Assembly (NCBI RefSeq): GCF_030867095.1
Contig: NC_081827.1
Coordinates: forward strand, 27,342,001 to 27,406,000
From: Alligator mississippiensis
Taxonomy: Eukaryota; Chordata; Crocodylia; Alligatoridae
Direction of reading: 5' to 3'
DNA: 64,000 nt
Shown: piece by piece, positions 1-11,399 of the stretch
Position numbering within the stretch: the stretch's first letter is position 1
How the letters are laid out: every line of letters starts with the position of its first letter
Position numbers and translations under genes: made by a program
Notes under the pieces: generated by a model
The model's input: the letters and a program-made list of their open reading frames with translations, nothing else
What the model was told of the DNA's origin: nothing
Databases searched by the model: none

Positions 1-2000
1 GTTTAGTGTTCTGGACCTTTTTAAACACTGTTAGTACTTTTTTTTGTTATGTTTGAGCTGAACCATGGTTTCTTGATTGTATTTTTAATAGATTGGAGTA
101 CAGTGTGTAGATCAGTGTGAGGCAGAACTTGCTGCAAGAGTGGCAAATTCAATCCTGGCTGCACTGGGGTTATATTCTGATATAGCCATGGTTTAGCTTG
201 GTTAGACTGAACAGTTTACTGGGGCACAAAATACATAAAATTACAAGCACTTATGGCAATCACATTTTACAAACACAGCCAGTTGTTACATCCCTGGATG
301 TTGGTGTGAGTATTGCCCGCTGCCTGGGCCAAGCATCCTGACTCGTCTGCCACGACTTGATGGAAACATACTTGAAGGAGGGGTTCAGTGGTGTTCCCAT
401 GCTGTCCCGGAGACAGTAATACTCACGGGGGTTAGTGCCACCGGTCCTGGGGTTCTGCCTCCCCAACACCCCAGTCCACTCATCAGCCATGCAGGCTATC
501 ATGCCTCCATTCCTAATTACTAGTTCCGGCTCCTTATGGTCTCTCATTGGGCCTTGCCTCATCAGTCTCAGGGGAGAGTGCAGACTTATGGTTTCAGCCT
601 AGCACTCATCCCTGATTCTTTGCCCTGCTCTGTCCCTCTGCCAGGCCTGGAACAGCCATGCCCTCCGCAGGGTCAAGGGCGGCTGCAACGACCCAGAGCT
701 CCCAACACAGAGATAGAGCCCTCCGCCGGGTACTTTGCATAGGGAAACATGTTCTGTCTTCCCCACGCTGATCCCATCCTACTCTGGTGGGTCAGCATCG
801 TGGGGTGCTTGTGCTGGTCGGGATCAACCCCGATGAGCTGGGTGTCTCACCCCACTGGCTTCCCCCATACCTGGCTTCTGCCAGGGTTTTGAAATCTCCC
901 GCGGCAGTGGGCGCGGCTGATGTCATCAGATGGCCACTGCCCAGCCTGATTGCCAGCGCAACTCTGGTTCACGCAGCTCCCACCCCAGCTCTGGCTCTCT
1001 CCTGGGATCTGTCTTCAGGAGCATCAGGGTCTGTATCCGAAGCCTCTGACCCCTGTGAGCAGCTCCAGCTGCCACACAATACATAATACAACTGAGCTTG
1101 ATTGTTTTTTATACCAAGCAAACTTTTTAATGCTTCAGTGGTGGTCCACATTTTTTTTTAATTTGCCATAGCTACCTAAGCAATGCTACACCATTGCTGA
1201 GCCAAATTTAACGTTGATTTTAACCAATTTTTAAACATAGAGGTCCCAGATTCTGGAAAGAATTACCTTTGCAGGTTTTTGTTTTGTTTTTTTTAAACAA
1301 TGGGTTAATGCAGGTTTTTTTGCACACATTTTGATATGCTGCTGTTATAAACAGCATTTAAATACAAATGAGATTCTTTTTATAGCCTTAAAAACATTTT
1401 ATTAGCCATTTGCTAAAAATACACATACATTATTACCTTTTAATAACTGCCATTTTGGTAAAGAAAAGGAATTTACAACTTTAAACTTTTATATAAATTA
1501 CTGCCCTTTGTTTTAAATATCAAAACAACTTTCCAGTCCCAGCTGAACAAAAATATTCTGGTTTGGGATCCACAGCCAAATTTAATTTTTAGATGGGGTA
1601 TTACCAATGATTTTTTACAATATTTACATGACATTTATATGAATTTAAACTTTTGACAACTTAAATACATTAAACAAACAAACAACCAAATAAGACAAAT
1701 AACACAAAACAGACAAAACATTTTTTGTTCTAATAGTAAAGCCTTCACTTAGGTGAGGAAGATGCTGTTGATTTTATTAATGGTAACAAGGCCTTGTGGT
1801 TTATTAGTTACCTTTGGTACTGGACTGAATTTTACACTATGGTTTCTGCAAAAGAAAACAAACACACACAGACACCTGTCAAGGAAAACTCCTCACAGTG
1901 AAATATTATTTATATTTACAGTGCTGATGCATGCAGTGGCAATGTACACATTACTGCAAAACACAAAGACAAAAAAAGGGAGGGGCTTAACCACATTTAG
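1..2000. other. No gene recognised; upstream flank
   Basis: No coding region, RNA gene or clearly bounded repeat can be supported here. Positions 260-1090 are GC-richer than the surroundings and have short open frames on both strands with no family resemblance I can name. Positions 1090-2000 are AT-rich with A- and T-runs. The GC-rich part could be the interior of an unrecognised repeat, or could belong to the retroviral fossil that follows on the - strand, but nothing in it shows this. Confidence 0.4.
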
Positions 2001-2099
2001 GTTAGTTTAGGTCCTGGAATTTCTTTCGACACTGTGGCTGGCTTTGCCCAGAGGTTTTCCTACTAGCTGTTTCTAGAGGCTGCTTTTTTAGCAGTCTTT

Positions 2100-3106
2100 T
2101 ATGTATTTATTTATTTATTTTTAAAGAGACAGGTACTTCAGCATGTACCCAGCTACGCATCTTCCCTCCTTGGTCTTCACCAAGAGTTTTTTTGTTGGGA
2201 TATGTTCCCCCTAGCCTTTTCCCATCAAAGGGAAAGGAAGACAGTGGGAGTATTTTTAGGTGCCCTGTACTTGCCTTTCTCTGGGGTGGCAACACGTGGC
2301 ATTTTGTAGAGACTACCCGGCCACAAGTAGCTTCACCACATTAACCAGTCCCAGAAACGTGTTGTTTTTTCAGGTTTTACCCAGGACCAATTTTCAGGCT
2401 CTTTTGTCGTGATTTTTTTTACTTTGTATGAGCGAGACATTCACTTTTGGGCTTTCTCGTTCAGCTAGCCGAGATTTTAGTCTTCCAGCATTAGCAGTTT
2501 TAGCAGTGTTTTTTTTAAGTTTTTGACCTCTCTAGAGCCCCACCTTTGGATTGCCAGACTGCTTGATTTTTTAGGGCTTTTTCAGACCCCTTTGGGCTAC
2601 GGGCCGCTGGACACCTTAGGTTTTCAACTGTGTTTCCAGAACTTTGACCCCTCTTTGGGTCCCGGCCATGCTTCTGGGCCAGTAAGACCTTGGCACCTGG
2701 CCGTGCTAACATTTGCCTTTTCTGGGCTGCAGACCTTTTATTCGTTTTTTTTTTCCCCGGCTCCACTTTGAGCCTTTGGACCAATTTGGTTCCACTTTTT
2801 TTCTGGCCCCTTTTGGGTCACAAGTTACTGACTTTGCTTCACACATCTTTTAAACTGTGAATTGCTGGTTTTTCAGCAGTTTTTTGAAGTCCCACACTTT
2901 CTTGAACAGGCTCCTTCTATAATGTATTTCCATTGTTTTAATGCCCAAATCAATGCCAAACCCTTTTTTTTTTACATGGATTAAAGTTTTGTTCAGGTCC
3001 TGTTAGGGTTTTTGAGGCATAAGCCACAGGTCTTTGTTTTTTCCCTTGCCCCTGCAGTACGGTAGCACCAATAGCTCTCTCCTCAGTTGCCAGCTGAAAG
3101 GCAAAG
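2100..3106 (-). mobile_element. Old retroviral pol fossil (RNase H region and downstream)
   Basis: Read on the - strand, about 2885-3106 resembles the RNase H end of a retroviral or LTR-retrotransposon polymerase, with short recognisable stretches such as RPVAYASKTL and ALIWALKQWKYIIEG. The sequence down to about 2100 has a similar A-rich sense composition and may be the rest of pol, but no domain could be named there. No flanking LTR pair was found, so the ends are approximate. The element is broken in many places and looks old. Its class could not be decided; an endogenous retrovirus is favoured over a Ty3-type element. Confidence 0.45.
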
Positions 3107-3109
3107 ACT

Positions 3110-4980
3110 AAATATAAACAATGCTATAACCAGGTGCAACTTCAAAGCATTAAACATAACAAGGTACCCTAACACCTTGAGGCAGTTGGCTTTAAAGTTT
3201 GGGTGGAACAAGAGTCAAAGCAGGGTGCAACTGCACCACTGCACCCCTCCACTCAAATCTACCGCTGTCTTTTCATGACATGATTATAACAGCATCATGT
3301 TCAGACCTTGTGATTCTATGTAGGCTTTGGCCAGGTTTTTTAAGGGCCTACAAAAAACTGTATGTTGGGGTTTTTTTCCCCGTGAACTGGTAATGTAGAA
3401 AATAACAAAAATTTAAAACAACATTATATTCTATTCCCTAAGATGAAATGAAACCAGTCAGTCAACAATGCTAGAATATGCTGTGTTCTGATATATGTTG
3501 GTACATTTAAATCAAGTTGTTGAATGTTTAATATGACTTTATCCCTAATCTCAGTTCCCTTCAAAACAACATAAAAAGTCATTCTTGCTAATGTGAAAAC
3601 ACAAAAGATAATCCTGCATTGCTTATAAACCCAAACTCCCATTAAAGATCACAACTGTAAGCTCTTATATTTTTCACAGCTGAAATGTAAAGCAAGCAAA
3701 TGCATTTTGTCTGCATTCCACAGGATTATATTAACAACATGATTGCTTCTTCGCATGGCTAATTTTGATGAAACTAGCTTCATTTAAATACCAAATTGGG
3801 TTTTTCACCTTCCTTCATTAAGCTGATACTGCTGAATATAGAGTTCCTATATCCACATGCTAAAATGGACATTTCAAGTTACTGTTAAGATCAATCCTGA
3901 CTGATGCAACATACAAAGGCAATTTATGGGAAAGTGCTAAAGTAAGCTTTGTAAATCAGCTATTCTAATAATCATTAGAAATAGTTTCCAAACCATATGT
4001 AACCCAGAAAAACAGTATCTCTCTGACCAGCTAAATCTTGATTACTACATCTGCCCACAAAGAAATAAAGGCATAGGGGGTAGGAGGTTCTGTGTCTGTA
4101 AGAGCTGAAATTAGCTGCTGTATAAAATGTGAACATTTTATATATGCTCTTTATAGATCTGGAGGTTGTCTAAAGCGACCTAGACTGTAGGTTTTCATTA
4201 ATACCTTAGGAAAAAAAATTCTGTACTTACTCTTCAGCAATTGTAATGGATCAAGTAACTGATTATTTCACTGCAAATCACATTATACTGATTGCCTTTA
4301 TCTATTTTTAAATGTCTAGTCATGTATAATTCTGGCTGAAAACAACAAGAAATGTATAATTTCTTCAGACTGTAAATTATTTCTACTGTATTTATCATAT
4401 TATTTTGACAAATGAATGTTGTTTTAATCATTATGAGCTAGATCTTGCAACTAGATGTCTGTGTACACCCACATATAGTCCCAATAAAATAAAAAAGGCT
4501 TCAAATAGCTCCTGGGAGGATCTAGCCCTTCAAAACTAAAAAGGCTTAGAAACTTAATAGCTATTTTACCTACTTTAAAAATGTTCAGTAATGCATGTGC
4601 TGTGCAAAGTTGAGCTTTCATGACAGACATTCCTAATTATACCACCATTACAACTTGCCACTGTGTGACAGCCAGCACAAAGTTGATGGTGCTTCAGTTT
4701 GCCACAGAAAACTTTTGAATATTTTCTTTGCTTTCATCTTTGCAAAAAGGGGAACTTGCTTCTGGTAAGAGTTATGCTTTCATTTGACCTCCGTGCAATG
4801 CATTGTATCCTAATCCTGAAACTTGTTATTTATCAAATGCTTAGTTCCTCAATTACTTTCATGCCCTCATTTGGTAGTCATAAATGCTGCTTGTACACGC
4901 GAGGGGAGTTTAGTTTCCTTGAATTGAAACAGTGGGTTTTTAATTTTGTGAGTTTTTAATTGTGACCCACCATTTCAATT
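3110..4980. other. AT-rich non-coding stretch
   Basis: About 1.9 kb of AT-rich sequence with only short chance open frames. No repeat ends, RNA genes or splice-flanked coding segments were recognised. Confidence 0.5.
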
Positions 4981-4981
4981 T

Positions 4982-5850
4982 AGGGGTTTCTGTCACTGTG
5001 ATAGAACAGTGACAGCCTGCCACCAGCATCCCCCACCTTGGTAGGCAGGTTCTTTTGGAAGGGCGGGGGGCGAGGAGCCCGCTTTTTTTTTCCTCCTGGT
5101 AGAGCCTGCCCACCTCTCCTGTGGCCAGGGAGTGAGCTGCCAACAGGCCCTGAGCTATGTGTGTGTGTGTGGGGGGGGGGGGGGGTAGTCCTTCCCTCCA
5201 TGGTGGCAGCGCCCCCCCAGGCAGTACCTGCCCACTAGGAGTCTGCCCGAGCAGTCTTGGGGGGTGTCACTGCCAAGAAGGGAACAACAGCCCCCTTGCA
5301 GATCAGGGCCTGCTGGCAGCTCATCCCTGGCTGCAGGAGAAGTAGGCAGGTTCCTCTGTGGGGGTGGGGGGGGGAAAAAAATCAGGCCTCTTGCTGCCTT
5401 CCCCCCTCAGTGGAGCCTGCCTGCACAAGCTGCCGCCAGGTTACGCAGTCCCTGAGCTGGGGGGGGGGCAGGAGCTTCCCTCTGTGGCAGCAGTGCTCCC
5501 CGGGGCTGCCCAGGCAGGGTGCTAGATAGGTGGGTGGTGTCCCAGGTCTCAGGCAGCACCTGGCCTGCTCCAACAGTGCGTGGGGTGCTGGAAACCTGAG
5601 CAGGCTTGGGGAAGGTCAGGTTTGGTAGGCTTCCAGTGTCCTATGCACCGACCCTGCCACCTTGTCTGGTTGGCTGGAACCGGGCAGGCTTGTCCCTGGG
5701 GCAGTGTGGAAAGGAGGCAGGAGTGCAGTTGGGTGTGCTGGCAGCCAGAGAAGGTGGCGGGGACGGTGCACTGGAAGCCCACCAAGCCCAAGCTTCTGCG
5801 AGCCCACCTAGGCTTCCCATGCACCATCTTCACCATCTTCTCCAGCTGCC
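4982..5850. repeat. GC-rich repeat-like block with terminal hairpin
   Basis: An abrupt change from AT-rich flank to GC-rich sequence with recurring CCTGCC and CAGGC words suggests the interior of a non-autonomous DNA element. At its left edge is a perfect 10-bp inverted repeat, CTGTCACTGT at 4990-4999 and ACAGTGACAG at 5006-5015, that would form a short hairpin. I could not find a matching right terminus or a target-site duplication. Open frames on both strands here follow base composition and have no family resemblance. Confidence 0.35.
5158..5185. repeat. (TG)n tract joined to a G-run
   Basis: Seven TG units run directly into about 15 consecutive G residues, so this is a simple sequence tract inside the GC-rich block. 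Length is likely polymorphic and the G-run is prone to assembly error. Confidence 0.9.
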
Positions 5851-6630
5851 AGACATGATGTACACATACACAATTTTTTTTTATTCATAATGGGACAATT
5901 TGTCCCAATCAAACTAAAATACATCAGAGGTGGTCTAAGTTGCCAGGCTCAAATAAATTTTTACACAGAAAAAATTGTACATGTGTACATGGTGATGTCA
6001 TTACACTAGACAAATGAAGAAATCTCGTCACTTTTTGTCACGTGTAAATGGCCCCACCATCACATGTACAAGCACCCAAAGTGATGCTGTACCCATGAAA
6101 ATCCAGGAAATATGCAAGAAGCAAGAATTGAAAGAATGAACAAAGTTGCACTTCCCCCCGACAAGTAAAGGAAACTGATTGTTCCTGTCATACACAGGAG
6201 GTCACTTCTGGAATAGTGCTGCTGTAAGATACAGCCTATGGTGGTAGTGAATCTGATCATTAAAAATATTGTTAGCTTGAGTATAGGGTAACCAAGAGAA
6301 CTGGTCAGTGACTTTGTTTATTAGGCACAAAAGAAAGTGGATCTCACATGTGCACTGGTATAATTATATCCACAAGGGTGGTTACTGCTTTACCTAGATT
6401 AGTTTAATTATGCTAGTCCTATACCAGTATTAATTAATGCAGTAAGACTTTGTGCTTAGATAAGCCCTCAGTGGTTGTAGTACACTTCGGTTCCTGTAAC
6501 AGATAGGTGTCGAAAACTGGTCCTTGAAGCTAAATTGAGGTTACTGGGAATAATAAATTTTTAATTAGATATGAGTTAGAAAAAGCTAGGTGATAGGGGC
6601 AGAACACAAAAGTATCTGTATTCAGTAAGG
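5850..6630. other. Non-coding, no feature recognised
   Basis: Mixed-composition DNA without a supported gene. The stretch 5950-6060 has the look of old DNA-transposon sequence, but termini are not recognisable. Confidence 0.4.
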
Positions 6631-7350
6631 CAGTGATGCCCAACCTTTTTCCCTGGCAGGACAGATTGGCAGTGCCCAATCCATTCACAGGCCGGATCAA
6701 GCTGGTGGTCCCAATCCATCGCCCAGGCAAGCACCATCTGACTGCACCTGGGGGGGGGGGGGGGGGGGGCAAGGGAAAGCCAGCTCCACCACAGTCCCAC
6801 AGGGGAAAGGAGCTTGACCCAGCCCTACAGGGGAGAAGGGGACATAGGCTACCTCAACCCAGCCCTGCAGAGAGGGAAGGGGGCATGGCCAGGCCCCAAC
6901 AGGAGGGAAGGGGCGTGACCAGGCCTTCAGGGGTTGGGGGGGAAGGCCCCAACCCAGCCCTCTGGGGGAAGCGGGCATGGGGAAAGGGAGTGTGGCTCGG
7001 CCCTGATGAGGAAATGCCAGGCTAGTTACCTCCCCAGTGAAAGGCGAGGAGGGATGCCTTAACCACAGCCCTGCCTCTTTTGGGTGGGTTATTTATCATC
7101 GGGGCAGTTGAGGGCCAGGCATGCCCCGGTGTGGCACCTGAGCCCGGGTGGGGTGCAAGACCCCAGAGAATGAAGTGGGGCCAGGCACAGCCGCAGTCAC
7201 CTGAGCCCGTGCAGGGTGCAAGACCCTGGAGAGTGGATAGTGAGGCCAGGCACAGCTGTGGCCACCTGAGCCCGTGTGGGGTACAAGACCCTAGAGAGTG
7301 AGAATGGTGGGCCAGGCACACCGGTGAGTGGCACCTGAGCCTGTGGGGGT
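6631..7350. mobile_element. hAT-like non-autonomous element, left end and GC-rich body
   Basis: The left end reads CAGTGATGCCCAACCTTTTT at 6631-6650, the CAGTGNTBCYCAACCTTT type of terminus also seen at 27461 and 63316 and typical of sauropsid hAT elements. The body is GC-rich with a 20-base G-run at 6750-6769 and ends in a minisatellite. No matching right terminus or 8-bp duplication could be fixed, so the right boundary is arbitrary. Confidence 0.45.
7111..7350. repeat. Minisatellite, about 65-bp unit, four imperfect copies
   Basis: Units begin at about 7111, 7180, 7243 and 7310. Each contains GCCAGGCA, then CACCTGAGCC, then a TGCAAGACCC-type block followed by AGAGAGTG or similar. The copies differ at scattered positions, so this is an old or slowly homogenised array. 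Open frames across it are by-products of the repeat. Confidence 0.8.
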
Positions 7351-8330
7351 GTTCAACCCCAGGCCCAGCGGAGTATGTGCCTCAGTGAAGGCGGAGGCGG
7401 AGGTGCAGAGCAGGGGCAGAGGTGCACCTAGCGGCCTGCACAAGAGTATCTGTTGGTAGGCCCTGGAAAGAGGGTCGAGCAGAGAAGTGGAGTAGTGAGA
7501 CCTGTGAACACGGGGGCCTGAGATGAGGCCCTGTGAGGAAGGGGCATGAATTGCGTCCTGGTGAGCAGGGGGTTTGAGGGTAGGTCCTGCTAACATGGGG
7601 GCCAAGTTAGATCCAGGGAAGCCTTCAGGCACCTGAGGCCACAGGTAGCCACAGGAGGCTGATTAGGTGGGGTGGCTGAGGAAGAGCCATAAGTAAACAA
7701 CAGGGCGAGTCAGGAGCCCCCAATTGAGAGCAGCTGGGTCAGTGACCTGGTGAGAAACCAGAGGCAGAGTCAAACCAGTGCTCTGCAAACCACCCAGCAC
7801 TCGCTCAGATTGGGGCCACAGGAGAGGCCCAAGAGGCCGTGCACTTGGTGGCCAGGGAGTGCAGGGAAACAAGCCCAAGGACCCGCCAGGTGAAGGCAAG
7901 GTGAGTGAAGCCCTGTCAAAAAGGAGGGGTGGTACAAATGTGGCCCCACGAAGGGAGTAAGAGAGAGACGGTGTGAGAGGCAGTGGAATGACAGCGGCCT
8001 CAGTGAGAGGGAGGTGGTATGAGTGCGGCCTGTACGGGGCAGAACACGAGAGGCCTAACACTGTCCTGAGCTGGGCCCAGCCTCAGGTCAAAACAGAGCA
8101 CAGCTGTTAGAAACATCAGCAAGGCTTGAGATGCAGTACAGGGGTGGCTGGAGCTGCCTACAGAGGCTCAGGAGAAGAGGGAATTCAAAGGGCAGCCTCC
8201 CACCCAATTAAGACCCTAATCATTTAACAACATGGCGTGGCAGGCGAGACCAGTAGGTGGCATGCCCAGAGGCAGGTGGGAGACTAGCACTGTGGCTGGT
8301 CAGGGAGTACCCACATTGCCACACCCGCTC
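7350..8330. other. GC-rich non-coding stretch
   Basis: GC-rich DNA with GTGAG- and AGGCC-rich degenerate repetition, probably the remains of one or more repeats. No gene is supported; open frames on both strands have no conserved motif. The Penelope-like sequence begins at its right edge. Confidence 0.4.
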
Positions 8331-9060
8331 TGAAATATCTGTACTCTCCAAAGGCCTGAATTTCTGCCCAGAGAAACAACCTAATAAATTATTAATATGT
8401 GGAGAATTATAGTTCTTCCACATACTTGGCCTGAAGGAACACTTCCACGAGCAGGACAGAGCCACCTCTCACACACTTCATGCCACACCTGATAAAACAA
8501 ACAACATAAAATCTCTGATTGGGCACCTCACAGTGGATGGAACCACGCACTGGACTACTATGTCAACTGTTAAGTTAACAGTGACATTCTCAACAAAAGC
8601 CAGGACCACCATGGCCTCTTCCTCAGAGTGAAGCCATATAGTTCCCTAAGATCCAACCACAAAATAGGAATCCACTGGACAAAGGAGGTATCATCATCCT
8701 CAACCATGAAGACTACATCAACAGACAACTCTTCGACGCCAGCTACAAAAAAGAATTTGTGGAAGACCCCACAGCAGTTTCAGGAAAAAAATACTTCCAC
8801 TAACCCCCACCCTCCAACCCCATAAACATTTTATGTGCTCCTAAAGATTCACAAAGAGGACACCCCCAGCAAACTAATCATATTCAACTATAGTACCCTC
8901 AATGAAGAACTATCAGGATTCATAGAAACCATCCTAAAACCACTTGTCACTGAAAGAGCAAGTTTTCTACAAGACACAACAGACTTCTCAACAAGATCCA
9001 GAACGTGAAGCACTTCCCTGAGAAGGCCATTCTTGCAACCATGGATGTCATGAACATCCC
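8330..9060 (+). mobile_element. Penelope-like retroelement, first part (RT region)
   Basis: Short translated stretches in order match the Penelope-like element (PLE) reverse-transcriptase ORF: LSKGLNFCP near 8350, a LKEHFHE stretch near 8430, DKGGIIILNHEDYINRQLF near 8675-8730, ELSGFIETILKPLVTE near 8905-8955, FLQDTTDF near 8970, and ATMDV near 9037. These are the KGL.F.P, DKGG..V.....Y....QL and LPK/ATMDVTSLYTNIP blocks that mark this family. The copy is decayed and cannot encode a protein. It is cut at 9060 by a solo LTR and resumes at 10013. Confidence 0.75.
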
Positions 9061-10012
9061 TGTCACAGGGCACTACGGTGCCTGTTCCTTTAAAGGCTGA
9101 AACTGCTAAGGAGAGAGCCCTAGCTGTCATTCAGGAACCCCTCAGCTGCAAGCTACCATGGCCCCAGGAATGAGGGAATTAGCCTGCACCTGCTGGCAGT
9201 CAGCTGACCAGAGGAGGCAGGACCTAGGGCATATATAAACCCCAGGGCTGGGGCCAGAGAGAGAGTTCCCTGTCAGCAGTTAAGGGGGAAGGAGATCTCC
9301 TAGAGGAAGCTGAGTGAAGAGGCTCGACAGCCCATCTCCTGCTTCTGGTAAGATTAAGGGACTTTAGGAGCTCACCAGACCCTGGCTTTTAAGGCATGTT
9401 GTGCTGGGGGAAGGGTGATTCATTTAAAGGGACAGAGCACACCTGGAGCTGCTTGCCTTATGTTATAGCCCAGGGGCTTGTATTTTGACTTCTGTTTGGA
9501 AACTGGTGGATTGGGCTGAGACTATTGGGGAAGGAGGAGGCCTCGCTGGGGGCCCACGACAGTGTGTGGACCCCAGTGCCAGTGTGAGCGCAGTCTCTGG
9601 GATGCACAGACCCCAGCACTGAGGAGGCGCAGAAAGAGAGAGGGCTGTGGAGAGCCCAGTGATGATCAGAGGCCAAATAAAAGTAAGGCCTCATGGACAC
9701 TGTGTGAATACCATCTGCGAAGCTTGGGGTGTGGTAAAGGGGCAGTTTGGAGCCATGTATCTAGCCCATAAGGCTGAGGGTGTCTCAAGATATCCATTTT
9801 GGAGTGGGACCCAAAAGGGGGTCCAAGAACCCACAGGATTCAATGGGGTCCATCAGGACCATGTCCAAACAAACTTGAGAGCAGCCTCCCTATTTATTAT
9901 AGTTATACCAAGACATGGCGGGCGAGAAAGAGGGTGCCCATTGGGCTGAATTGGTACAGTCAAGGGGCCCTAGGGGTCCCCCAGCCATCCCTGGGGACCC
10001 CGTCCCGTGACA
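9061..10012 (+). mobile_element. Solo LTR of an endogenous retrovirus, 952 bp
   Basis: The segment begins TGTCAC and ends GTGACA, the TG...CA inverted ends of a proviral LTR, and is flanked by a perfect 5-bp direct repeat ATCCC (9056-9060 and 10013-10017). A TATA-like CATATATAAA lies near 9230 and an AATAAA lies near 9676, as expected for U3 and R. No internal viral sequence or second LTR is present, so this is the product of recombination between two LTRs. It looks whole with exact ends, so it is younger than the Penelope copy it interrupts. Orientation is inferred from the TATA and AATAAA order. Confidence 0.85.
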
Positions 10013-10385
10013 ATCCCACACGGTGAACTGCCTGAAATACCTACAGGAAGACAAACTACACTCAGATTTGCAAATGGAACATGCCGCACAAGTTATCCAT
10101 TTCATCCTTATCCACAACTTAACTTTCAACAGCTAACACTACCTCTAAAGCATAGACACTGCTATGGGCATAAAGATGGTTCCTCTGTATACCATCCTCT
10201 TTGTGAGCCACTTGGAAGAGGAATTTTTTAGAAAATTATGCCGCCAAACCTGTGCTACATGGATGGCACTTCTATTACTGGACTGAACATGTGGCGTCAT
10301 TTACTGACTTCCACTGTAAGTTTAACTACCACCCTTCAATCAAATTCTCTCTAGAATATTCCTACAGTAATATCAATGTTTTAGA
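10013..10385 (+). mobile_element. Penelope-like retroelement, second part (RT catalytic region)
   Basis: Sequence on the far side of the solo LTR resumes the PLE match at the same point. The ATCCCACAC at 10013-10021 supplies the NIPH end of the family's TSLYTNIPH block. It is followed by QVIHFILIHN near 10090, AMGIKM near 10167 (family GTAMGTKMAP) and HLEEEFF near 10210. The fragment stops near 10385, where a CR1 remnant begins. It is decayed. The C-terminal GIY-YIG nuclease region of the family was not recognised. Confidence 0.75.
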
Positions 10386-10540
10386 TAGAGAAGTCAGGCT
10401 GGAAGGGATGTCCACAGGTCATCTAGTCCAGCCCCCTGCCTGAGGCAGGATCATCCCTATCCAAACCACCCTATATAAACCATAATTTAAACTCTACATA
10501 AGACTACCGTCAACCTGACACAATGCAGACCTGACACCCT
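10386..10540 (-). mobile_element. CR1 LINE 3'-end remnant
   Basis: The stretch GGCTGGAAGGGATGTC then CATCTAGTCCAGCCCCCTGC is the reverse complement of the conserved CR1 3' untranslated region and its neighbours. Downstream sequence to about 10540 is AT-richer and only weakly CR1-like. The copy is short, diverged and lacks the octamer tail. Confidence 0.55.
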
Positions 10541-10544
10541 GACA

Positions 10545-10860
10545 TAAGTGACGTGGGGCAGGGGGGTCATTGAGGGGCATGTGCCCCCCTGAGATTGGCC
10601 ACCACTGACACTGGCGCCGGTGTCTGCAGGCGGTCGCTACTCACCACCCCCCCTTTGTTGCCAACACCACCACAGCCACCTGCAGGCGGTTCCCGCTCGG
10701 CCCACCCTTGCTGCTGATGTCATTGCAGCCGCCTGTGGGCACTCTCTGCTCGCTGCATCCGTGCCCCCACCGCCAGCACCACCGCCTGTGGGCTATCCCC
10801 GTGCCCCCAGCCTCAGGAGGCACAAGTTGTTCATGCACCCTAACCTGCTGCGAGTAAAGC
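10545..10860. repeat. GC-rich dispersed repeat, copy A
   Basis: This block shares ordered words with 58184-58330 and 59385-59530: a GGGGCATGTGCCCCC-type start, CACTGAC, GTTGCCAACACC or GCCACCAACACC, CTGCTCGCTGC versus CCGCTCGCTGC, and GTGCCCCCAGCCTC followed by an ACAAGTTGTTCA motif. The two loci are therefore copies of one dispersed family. Its coding frames (for example 10620-11000) have no resemblance to proteins. Confidence 0.6.
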
Positions 10861-11031
10861 AGGGAAACTGTGGCAGCCAACCTCCTGATTCTGTGAAATG
10901 TTGTCAATGTGGTGGCAGCCATCTTGTGAGCTCAGCCAACTACAGGAATGCGACTGGACATAATACACCTCAGAGGTGTATCATTTTGCACTGCATTTAG
11001 GTCGACTCTTCTCCACATGTGTGTGTATGCT

Positions 11032-11075
11032 CTGACAGTTAAGTCGACGAAAAAAAAAGTCAGCTTAACTGTCAG
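11032..11075. repeat. Hairpin, 17-bp arms with A-rich loop
   Basis: CTGACAGTTAAGTCGAC at 11032-11048 is followed by an A-rich loop and then GTCAGCTTAACTGTCAG at 11059-11075. The arms pair at 15 of 17 positions, including an uninterrupted outer 12 bp. This may be a subterminal hairpin of the preceding DNA element. No function is evident. Confidence 0.8.
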
Positions 11076-11284
11076 AAAGCTAGTACCTGTGTACGCACAC
11101 CCTCTGCCTCAGAGGCCTGAGGAGGGGCACCGGGGTACCCAAGAGCTTGCCTGTGTCCATCCCAGCCCTACTGTTGGCCTCATAAACGATGTCACCCACT
11201 GGCCTTCCTGCATACGTACTGGCCCCTGGCCGCTTTCCCTCTCCATCCAGGAGGAGAGAGCGCAACCGACCACCTGCACACGCT

Positions 11285-11365
11285 CCCTCAGCCCGACAAA
11301 GGGTGTTTGCGGCCGAAAGCTTGCTAAGAATTTTCTTCCAACGATTTGAGTTGCTCTAACAAAAA
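11285..11365 (+). mobile_element. Penelope-type tail with hammerhead-like core, degenerate
   Basis: CCGACAA at 11293-11299, a GGGTG..CGGCC hairpin, then CGAAAGCTTGCT up to 11323, followed by an ATTTGAGTTGCTCTAACAAA stretch. The order (CTGANGA-like, stem II, GAAA, short GC hairpin) is that of hammerhead ribozymes known in the terminal repeats of PLEs. It lies on the same strand as, and about 900 bp downstream of, the PLE reverse-transcriptase remnant, so it may be the 3' terminal repeat of that copy. The core is mutated (CCGACAA for CTGANGA), so activity is not expected. Confidence 0.5.
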
Positions 11366-11399
11366 ATATGGGATGTACCCAAGTACCAATGTGAGGCAT

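Noticed and set aside
6633-7025. 130-codon open frame in the GC-rich hAT-like body
   Set aside because: Low-complexity Pro/Gly/Arg sequence spanning a G-run; a composition effect.
7111-7350. Regularly spaced repeats considered as a CRISPR array
   Set aside because: Units are adjacent and diverged without unique spacers, and the DNA is vertebrate; it is a minisatellite.
9458-10129. Open frames inside and across the solo LTR
   Set aside because: They cross element boundaries and have no viral or cellular protein resemblance.
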